Positions 57,065 to 64,000 of a stretch of DNA of 64,000 nucleotides are shown piece by piece. The stretch's first letter is position 1. Every line of letters starts with the position of its first letter. The stretch lies in NCBI GenBank assembly GCA_020081605.1, contig JAHREC010000045.1, positions 2,666,001 through 2,730,000 on the forward strand. The letters run 5' to 3'. A program made the translations under genes and the position numbers. The notes under the pieces are model-generated. The model worked only from the letters and a program-made list of their open reading frames with translations, made no database searches and was not told where the DNA came from. The stretch is from Albifimbria verrucaria (taxonomy: Eukaryota; Ascomycota; Sordariomycetes; Hypocreales; Stachybotryaceae).

Positions 57065-59019
57065 CTATAACGAGTACTCTTCCACATATAGGTGGATTCC
57101 CTGAAGCCCGGAGCCTTTGTGCACTGCTCTTTCATCCGACAATTTAGAGACGACATTCCTAACTTTGCATGTCAGGGAACCGCCTCCGCATACGACGACT
57201 GATGTCTCTCCATAAGCAGCCTCAACCGGTTTCTGAATAAATCTCTCAATGTCGCATCGTGAGTATATGTATTGGAGGTCCAGTCTAGGTTTTGACTCAT
57301 CATTGGGCGCACCATCATCCTTGTTGTAGTAGCTTGTGGTATAAACCGCCTTTCCATCTTCTAGGTCCCGGCCAGAAGCAGGAGCACGCGTTACCTCCAT
57401 ATAATCCGGAAATGGTGTATTTTCTCCAACTTTTTCTTCTACTTCTAAAGAAGTATTGATTTGCGAATCAGAACCCGTTATGGCGAGGGTAAACTTTAGT
57501 TTTATGGCGGGTTGCTTATTGTTACTCATGAGTAATCGTATTTGTCCAGCATAAAAGTCGAGCTCGCTTTTGTCACGGGCCAAGGAGAGAAAGTGAATCC
57601 GGCGAACGCATGTTTGGCCCTCTGCCCTGAGAGCGTCTTGGAGAACCGAGAGGATGAAGGAAGCTCCAGTCGAGCCTGATATCAGCACGAGCGTGTCAAA
57701 GCTGCGCCACGCAGCCGGGCTGCCATACGGCCCATTGACAAATGCCGTGGTTTTGCTGACTCCTCCTTCAGCTTTCTGAGCGAAGTTGTGGAGCCTTCGA
57801 GAGAAGCCCTTCTGCTTGCGCACGACCAGCTGTAATCCACATCCGCACGGCGATGCGTTCATGACTGTGTACGGGTGGGTCTCAAAGAGACCTAAGCGAG
57901 GGAACCAGACATATAGATGCTGCCCTCCATGTAATTGGGTTCTAATATTATGAATGGTGACAACTGCAACTTGGTCATTGACCACACGGACATCAGTTGG
58001 ATGTCCGAGCGGCAGACGCTTGGTCTTGCAGCAACATGTGCCTGACACTTCTGTTGGCTTCGGAGGTAGAAAATTGACCCACATGAAGGTGACGAGCCGG
58101 CATAGACGATCGAAACTCCATGCCGCGACAGCAAACCACACATAGTAGCGAGCATAGCTGGGAAGGTGAACATATAGAAGCCAAAGGAATATGGCAGCTG
58201 CCGCGATGTGTTGGAAAACGAAGACCTCATATGCCAGTCGACGAAGAGGTGCAAATGATACCAGCAGAGTCCACGCCAACACGGCCCACGCACCAAAGCC
58301 ATATGGCACAATGCTGCTCATCATTTCTAACTCCAGCTCGACCAGGTCGGCTCGTACCCATTCCGTATAGAAATGGAAGCCATGTATTGCTCCAGTAATG
58401 ACAATGGTTCGGGCTACCCAACGATGTAGCCAGTTGAGGCGCTCGTGACTGGAGCCGATGAGGGTGGCTATAACGGAGCGCCTCGTGGATAGCAGATATA
58501 AGAGAGGCACCTGCATCACGCTGACCCAGGCGGCTCGGAAACCGATTCGTTCCCAGAAGTATGCATCTTTAACAATAGCGTTCGAGGTTAGGAGGATAAT
58601 GATGATGATCCAATAGATGAGGAGAACAAGCACACGCCCCAGTGGTGGAGGGTTGAGCCAGGTCAAAGCACGACGGCGGACCAGCCACAGTCGTGGATGA
58701 CTCAGTTCTCTGAAGATGGCTGTCGTTGTAGCAAAAGCCTGGCGGAGAGCGTTGGAAGGTATTGACGGATGGAGGGTCTTTTGGTTGTTGGCTCGTAACC
58801 TGCAAAGCTCATGTATTAGCCTTATCAGTCTTCTTCCATGATGCCACTGCTAATCAAGCCATACCTCCACCGAGCCTCGGCTTTTGTGAGCGTCTGGAAG
58901 ATAAACAGACATGCCACAGTTGCGGCCACAATATACCAGAAAGTGTGAGAGAGGCCTTCGTTGATGACTCTGAACATGGAGGAGCCCATGTCCATGCCAC
59001 CCATACCTCCCATATCCAT
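57065..59019 (-). CDS. Ferric/cupric reductase transmembrane protein (FRE family)
   Basis: An intact 629-residue metalloreductase (exons 58865-59019 and 57065-58799, intron 58800-58864). The N-terminus MDMGGMGGMDMGSSM has six Met in 15 residues, outside the first span (FWYIVAATVACLFIF). Several further spans carry the paired haem-ligand histidines: NWLHRWVARTIVITGAIHG in one helix and FQHIAAAAIFLWLLYVH in another. A cytosolic FAD-binding domain (HPYTVMNASPCG) and an NADPH domain with ISGSTGAS and CGGGSLTCKV follow. It moves electrons from NADPH across the membrane to reduce Fe3+ or Cu2+ before uptake. The Kozak-like GCCAAAATGG supports the start at 59019. The Met-rich start and the copper-protein neighbour point to copper rather than only iron. 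The short first exon by itself can be mistaken for a Ctr transporter. Confidence 0.93.
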
Positions 59020-59727
59020 TTTGGCTACTGTTATTTGATTGTAGAATGAAAATAATGACAACACTCAAGAGAAATGGCCATGAGAAGCGGAGCTGGTCTT
59101 GCTTATCTCATAACAGGTGATCTAGACTGCAGGTCTTCTTCCCTGCCAACTCAACAGTGGAGGCGGTTGAGCAAGTTTTACGTTACCCCTTTGCTGGTCC
59201 ATATCTTTGACCTCTGACAATGCCCTCAAAACATCAGTGGCCAATGCACATGCGGTAGTGCTTGGAGCTGGAACGCTAGGTTCGTGCCGCTAAGCGGTGC
59301 GACCATTCAAAACTTGCTCACCCCATCCACGCCAGATCGTTGAGGGCAGTCCATCGGATCTGGGGTGCCGACCTTGGCGTAAAAGCTTAGCGTCTGGAGA
59401 AGATGAGTCCAGAGAAGGACTGGTCTGTGTGGGTCGTTGGCTGTTTGACATGCATGCCGGAGCGAGTGGTTCGGTCGGAAAAGCGGCCGTCTCATTGAGG
59501 CCTGGGATGTTTCGAGCTAGCCAATGCGACATGAGCAAGTATTCAGAGAGCTCCAGTCTGAGCGTCCTAACAGTATTAAAGAAGGCTTCCGTGCCTTCTT
59601 GCAATACATTGGTAGAAATAAGCTGTTAAGACTCCTCAATATCTTTCTTTCCTGCCCGAAACATAACCCATTCGACAGACTTAACCTCACACTAGCACGA
59701 TCTTCTATTGCTTTAGATATCATCAAC
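59020..59727. promoter_or_regulatory. Bidirectional promoter with three CTTGCTCA elements
   Basis: A 708-bp divergent region between the metalloreductase and copper-protein genes. The 8-mer TGAGCAAG occurs at 59168-59175 and 59532-59539, and its exact complement CTTGCTCA at 59313-59320. The core TGCTCA matches fungal copper-starvation elements (Mac1/MacA-type, consensus near TTTGCTCA or TGTGCTCA). A related TTTGCTGG lies at 59190-59197. The function is inferred from known consensus sites only. A single further copy near 43919 shows that the word can occur by chance. Confidence 0.55.
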
Positions 59728-60460
59728 ATGGTTTCCTCTCGAGCCACCACTACTCTGCTCCTTGCCCTTGCGGCTAATGTGCAAGCTCATTTCAAGCTTA
59801 ACGAGCCCGAATCCATTGGCTTTTCTGACGATGAAGAAGGAACAGCCCCTTGTGGCTCCTTTACCCCTAACTTCAGCAAAGACAAGATCACTGAGTTCCA
59901 CGTCGGAGGCCAGGCCATAGCACTTCTAAGCACTCACCCAGAATCTAAGTGGCTATTCCGCGCCACTTTTGACGAATCTGCCAAGGAGACTGGCAGAAAA
60001 TCTACCCCATCGTCGACCAGAAGGGTCTTGGCGACTTCTGCATCCCAACGGTCACGGTGCCAGATTCATGGGTTGGCAAAACCGGCGTTATCGGCGTCGC
60101 TGTTGATGCTCCAGACGGCACGCTCTACCAGGTAAGATTCTTCGCAAAGACGTATGAAATCTCACTAATAGTTCGCTCGTAGTGTGCCAGTGTTAAATTC
60201 GTCGAGGGAACTGAATCACCGAGCAAGACCTGCAAGAATGGCACAGACGTCACTGGTAGCTTCATTAAGGACGATACCCTGGAGAAGCTTGCCCCTGCAA
60301 CCATTACGCCCCTGCGAACGCTACCAGCGGAAGCGAAAGCCCTGCCACTTCCTCGGACACCAAGGATAATGCTGGTTCGCAGATTGCGCGCGGCTTGACT
60401 GTGTCCAGTGGCGCCGTAGCCGCCGTTGCTGCTTTCTTCTGTGCAGGGTATGGATTTTAG
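59728..60460 (+). CDS. X325/Bim1-type LPMO-like copper-binding protein, GPI-type
   Basis: A 227-residue secreted protein. Cleavage after the signal peptide (MVSSRATTTLLLALAANVQA) would expose His21 as the mature N-terminus, as in copper proteins with a histidine brace. Next come HFKLNEPESIGFSDDEEGT, APCGSF, and a second candidate ligand His70 in LLSTHPESKW; a disulphide partner lies in GLGDFCIPTV. This is the X325/Bim1 pattern: LPMO-like fold, copper binding, no polysaccharide oxidation. Fungal Bim1 promotes copper uptake at the cell surface with Ctr transporters. The tail is Ser/Thr-rich and ends in a hydrophobic GPI-type signal. Exons 59728-60131 and 60183-60460. One base is missing near 59991 (ETWQKIYPIV) and one at the CCCC run 60309-60312; restored, 228 codons. 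Confidence 0.85.
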
Positions 60461-60964
60461 AATGGAGATGAGTGTAACAATAAAAAGTAGAAGAGAAGAT
60501 GCAATACCCAGGCTCAAGGAAGAGCAATGGCTAGGAGGAAAGTAAACAGGACCGTGTGTATATGTTGTCTAAGCTGTGCTGGGACCATAACACACTAATG
60601 ATCGAGAAAATGATAATGAATTCAAAAAATTTCAATAATTAGATGCTCTCAAACGGATCAACTGTGACTTGCATTTCTTAACGTTTGGTTCCTACCCATA
60701 GAACGTCTTGAATATGTGCGCCCAAGAACTTCGATTGTAAAGAACCATAGTAATGGAGAAGAGAGAACGTAAACACCCTACTCAAACAATTTATATGGAG
60801 AACTGCTCGCTGCTCCAGCGCCATAACCCCAGTTACAGACGGATTTGTGCAACTGCTGGAAGAACTGGACCATACTAGGCGTTAGATACCTCACAAACCA
60901 GAGCTTGTCGCTGAGTTGAATACTAGGAAGAAATAAAATGGAATTGTAATGGAATCAAAGGGGT
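60461..60964. other. Convergent intergenic region
   Basis: AT-rich 3' ends of two convergent genes. No gene seen. Confidence 0.45.
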
Positions 60965-62192
60965 TTAATCTTGTCCAGTCGCCTCATCGCGACATCGGGT
61001 GAGGAAAGCAACTTCGGTTGCTAAGCCAGGCCCAAATGACACCGCGGCTACGTGATCCTTCCCGTAGCCCATCTCTCGCAAATAATCTAGCACTATAAGC
61101 ACACTTGGACTGGACGAGTTGCCACGTGTCTTATAAATATAACGGGTCGCTCGAAGCTGATCATCTGTGAGACTGAACTTGTCCTGGACCTTGTTGATGA
61201 TCGCTTTGCCTCCTGGATGCAATGCCCAATCAAGATCACCAACTTCTAGTTCTGGAAGTTGCAGCTCGGAGCGGAATGACGGAAGCAACTGTGAGAATAG
61301 CGGCTCAATTGACTCCGCAGTAAGGTTAGGTATTTCCCGGCTCAGGTTCGAACGGTAGCCCATCGACTCGGGGTAGAAACCCATATGACCACCGGTGTTG
61401 GGAATTGTTGCATTTGCCCATTCGTGTAGTTGAAAGATTGGACCATTGTTTGCGACAGCACTCAGCCCATAATCATTACACAGGATAAAAGCGGCAGCAC
61501 CGTCGGAAAAAGAGCACCGGAGATACCAACGCGATCTGGATCCGTACAAGCTTCAGCCTCAGCGAGGTCATGCCGGCCGTTAGGCATGCAGAGCTCGCAG
61601 GCATAAGCCAGGACACATGCAGGCTTCCGCGAGCTGCTGCAGCCAAGGCGATCTGAGCTGCCACACGCATGATCGCAAGCCCACCTGCACAGCCTACGCC
61701 CTGCAGGAGTACGCGCTCGACCGTATGTGATAGTTCAAGCTTTTGTGCAACCAGTAAGTCGTAGCCTGGAAGTCCGTAATTGGTGCACGTAACCCCAATC
61801 GTGTGAGTGATGGCACTTGGTTCGCCGCCCCATTCCTCGATTGCGCTACGACATGCTTGAGCAGTAAGCTCAACACCTTTTGCCGGAAGAAATCATCCAT
61901 GTCTGATATTGTTGGTGGATCTGGCTGACAGGCAAACCCTGATTTGAAATCTATGACAGACGCACGAGTCTCAATACCAGTAGCCCTCGTAATCTGCAGG
62001 AGTTTCTCCATTCTACCGTTATGAATCGCTTATTAGTCAAGTTCCAGCTTCGCAATGTTGTTCTAGCACCACAATCGCTTACCCTGGTTTCTCTGCATCG
62101 TAGAATCGCTTAACATATGACTCAAGTGTATCATATTCGATCAAGTATGGCGGATACTGTGATCCAAGCCCAGTTATCCAAAGACTAGGCAT
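60965..62192 (-). CDS. Type III polyketide synthase (chalcone-synthase-like)
   Basis: About 386 residues, thiolase fold. The N-terminus [20 protein letters not shown] is that of fungal type III PKSs. The catalytic triad is visible: Cys113 in [13 protein letters not shown], His in [11 protein letters not shown], and Asn in [14 protein letters not shown], followed by SFGPGLATE near the C-terminus. It extends an acyl-CoA starter with malonyl-CoA and cyclises the chain to pyrones, resorcinols or resorcylic acids; fungal members often use fatty acyl starters. Exons 62083-62192 and 60965-62012 (intron 62013-62082). Three single-base losses (near 61878, 61626 and 61513) are inferred; restored, 387 codons. 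An in-frame Met at 62219 is an alternative start. The neighbouring transporter gene supports a small metabolite unit. Confidence 0.85.
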
Positions 62193-63254
62193 ACGAGCCT
62201 TGGACGATACGATATGCATGACTTGACTTGATGATTTCAAATTTCTAATTAATGGCAGCCATGAGTACTCTTGACACACCCAGAGTATCAGAAGGGGTTG
62301 ATCATTAGATGTACTTCACTACTTTCAGTGCTTGGCAAAATCGCCCCAGACACAATAGAACAAATCCTGTATATTACATGAAGTCATCAATCCTTGTTTG
62401 GTATGTCTCTCGCTCGGCATCTTACCTCTTTCAACTCAAGTGTAATAAATACAGCTCGATCTGGTTGGTCTATGTCTTTCTACCATGCTGACTGGGCGGA
62501 CGACTTTCCAGCCCTGGTGAACAACCCCAGTAAGCTGAATCACATCGCTTAAAAAGTTGCACGAGACCTGTTTCTCACTGGGAAATGGCTTGATCTAATT
62601 CGTCGCCTCAGGATGCCTCGGAATTTGCATATCATAGCCACATATTTGCCAACGCACTATTGTATGCCAAGCATAGATCCATTTGCTGGCGATTACCGCA
62701 GATGGCCTATCGGAAGCAACATCATAGCAGAATCGCCAGATAGTTTGACATACCCTGCTGGATTCAGGCAACGTCCCCCTTCGTAATTAGTCTCTACCTG
62801 GTTTGGCTTACGGATAGAAGTGCGAGCTCTCATACCAAGGTGAAATGAACCTGGAAACAAAACAGGATTGTGACCATACAGGGATATTTTAGCCGAATGA
62901 ATAGGATCCAATCTACGTTCAATGAAAATATTAATGATTCCAATTCGCAATGATCAGAGTAAACCAAGGGAACATTATGGGTGCTCTGCTTTTTGGCCAT
63001 GCCCAAGTTCTTTTCCCACACTTCATTGTCAACAACGGAATTGCTTTAGTAATGGCCATATACTAAACCGCTTTAATCATCCAACTCGAATTCTTGACAG
63101 CCTGAAAGCTATGCTTGCAGAAAGTGAGACGCTAAATAAACCATCGAACTTGACCTTGACTTGTATCCTGAACCTTGTCTATGATTTCCCTGACAAGCAC
63201 AATCCAACATAATTACTCTAAGGTCTCAGGAAGAATGAAGGCTAGAAAGGTTGA
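62193..63254. other. Intergenic region, no gene seen
   Basis: About 1 kb upstream of the PKS and 3' of the transporter. Only short frames without family features. Confidence 0.45.
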
Positions 63255-64000
63255 TTATTGTGGGCGCAGAGCTCCTCGCTCGGATGTATTCCAGCGTCCG
63301 TGTATGTATTGGCGCACACTCTTCCCCAAAAGACAGCTGGAATCACAAGGCCGCCGAGAACCAATGTTAAGCTGCATAAAAGTACAGTTGGAGCTATCAC
63401 AGACCTGGCATTTATCCAAATCATGATCCCGCTACCGATGCCGAAGCTCACTAGATTTACGATCGCATATTGTGTTGCTAGGGCGGCGGCAGCTCATTGG
63501 GAAATGCCTCAGTAATCCAGAGAGTGAATATCACATTGGCTGTGATGTAACTGAATGTGCTTAAACCGCAGGCCAAGTATAGAAACCCAGGTGCCCATGT
63601 AAGTTGAATGGCCAGACCGTTGAGCAGAATACTAAGAAACCCACTGATGACAGGGATTGAGAATGGGAAGAGATAGACTTCGGCGTGCCGAATACCACCC
63701 CGTCTCAAAGCATGGTAGCGAGTGAACCATGAAATCAATGGACCTGTAGCAGGAAGTGCGAGTATGGAGCCAATGATTCCAGCAGTACCGAGCAACGTAC
63801 TTATGTTGTCTGGCTCTTTGCCCCATTTTTCCGCCAAAGTTGTGAGTTGAGTAAGACTCAAGAGAATGACACCGCTCAAGTTGACGGCTCCAAGAAGGGC
63901 AACCCAAAAACTCAAAGGGTTGAAGAGACAGAACAAGATCTGCATGTATGTAGCCCGTAAAGCTTTCCAATCCGTTTTAGAGGCTTGGTTGAGGCTGGAT
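63255..64000 (-). CDS. Major facilitator superfamily transporter, C-terminal part
   Basis: The right edge of the window cuts this gene, so only about the last 250 residues are present. Hydrophobic spans include FWVALLGAVNLSGVILLSL, NISTLLGTAGIIGSILALPA, SIPVISGFLSILLNGLAI, FLYLACGLSTFSYITANVI, YAIVNLVSFGIGSGIMIWI and VLLCSLTLVLGGLVIPAVFW, with the cytosolic loop RYHALRRGGIRHAEVYLFPF, which is typical of fungal MFS exporters and sugar- or acid-type carriers. The frame crosses a lost base near 63484 (FPNEL to RAAALATQYA) and another near 63333 (FWGKSVRQYI). Its position next to a type III PKS suggests export of the polyketide (inference). The substrate cannot be told from this part. Confidence 0.78.

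Noticed and set aside
58825..59064. A separate small Ctr-type copper transporter
   Set aside because: The Met-rich 50 residues splice in frame to the reductase at 58800-58864, the exon sum is exactly 630 codons, and the Ctr MxxxM and GxxxG spans are missing.
1..64000. Mass pseudogenisation of about twenty genes by frameshifts
   Set aside because: The lesions are single-base losses, mostly in runs, they hit conserved and accessory genes alike and also the tRNA, and each restored gene has a whole codon count. Undercalled runs explain this better.

Overview
The window is nuclear DNA of a filamentous ascomycete, probably a sordariomycete. Most genes carry short GT-AG introns of 45-140 bp. The gene content is typically fungal: a class II hydrophobin, sedolisin, secreted aspartic protease, CBM1 domain, HET-domain protein, Zn2Cys6 regulator, X325/Bim1-type copper protein and a type III polyketide synthase. 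I count 27 protein-coding genes, one incomplete at the right edge, and one intron-containing tRNA-Ile(UAU) gene. I see no transposon, rRNA or CRISPR array.

Layout. Positions 1-7.8 kb hold a small accessory block: SDR, cupin, SAM methyltransferase and a Zn2Cys6 regulator. Positions 10.4-20.1 kb hold a secreted guanyl-specific ribonuclease, a second triosephosphate-isomerase-like enzyme, an EthD-like protein and a GH3 beta-glucosidase with an N-terminal CBM1. Positions 20.5-27.4 kb hold a small Gly-rich protein, a secreted pepsin-like protease, an unrecognised gene with two amber codons, and a PLP enzyme resembling ergothioneine-pathway Egt2. Positions 28.8-50.2 kb are more housekeeping: an Hst3/Hst4-like sirtuin, a sedolisin, a Ser-rich protein, a Whi5/Nrm1-like G1/S repressor, a hydrophobin, a second SDR, the tRNA, an ASC-1/TRIP4 zinc-finger protein and a MARVEL-like membrane protein. 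Positions 51-64 kb are accessory again: an isochorismatase-like hydrolase, a HET protein, a multi-pass membrane protein of unknown function, a ferric/cupric reductase divergent from an X325/Bim1-type copper protein, a type III PKS and an MFS transporter.

The most interesting biology is the divergent pair at 57.1-60.5 kb. A metalloreductase with a Met-rich N-terminus and an LPMO-like GPI-type copper protein share a 708-bp promoter with three copies of CTTGCTCA, close to fungal Mac1-type copper elements. A type III PKS and a transporter lie next to it. I read this as a candidate copper-acquisition locus, possibly linked to a metabolite.

Caution about the sequence. About twenty genes, including conserved ones and the tRNA, each lack one or more single bases, usually inside short runs and most often C or G. 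Restoring one base per site gives whole codon counts and family-like proteins. I therefore read these as homopolymer undercalls in the assembly, not as mass pseudogenisation. Three nonsense codons in two genes are not explained this way. All three fit CAA/CAG to TAA/TAG changes.
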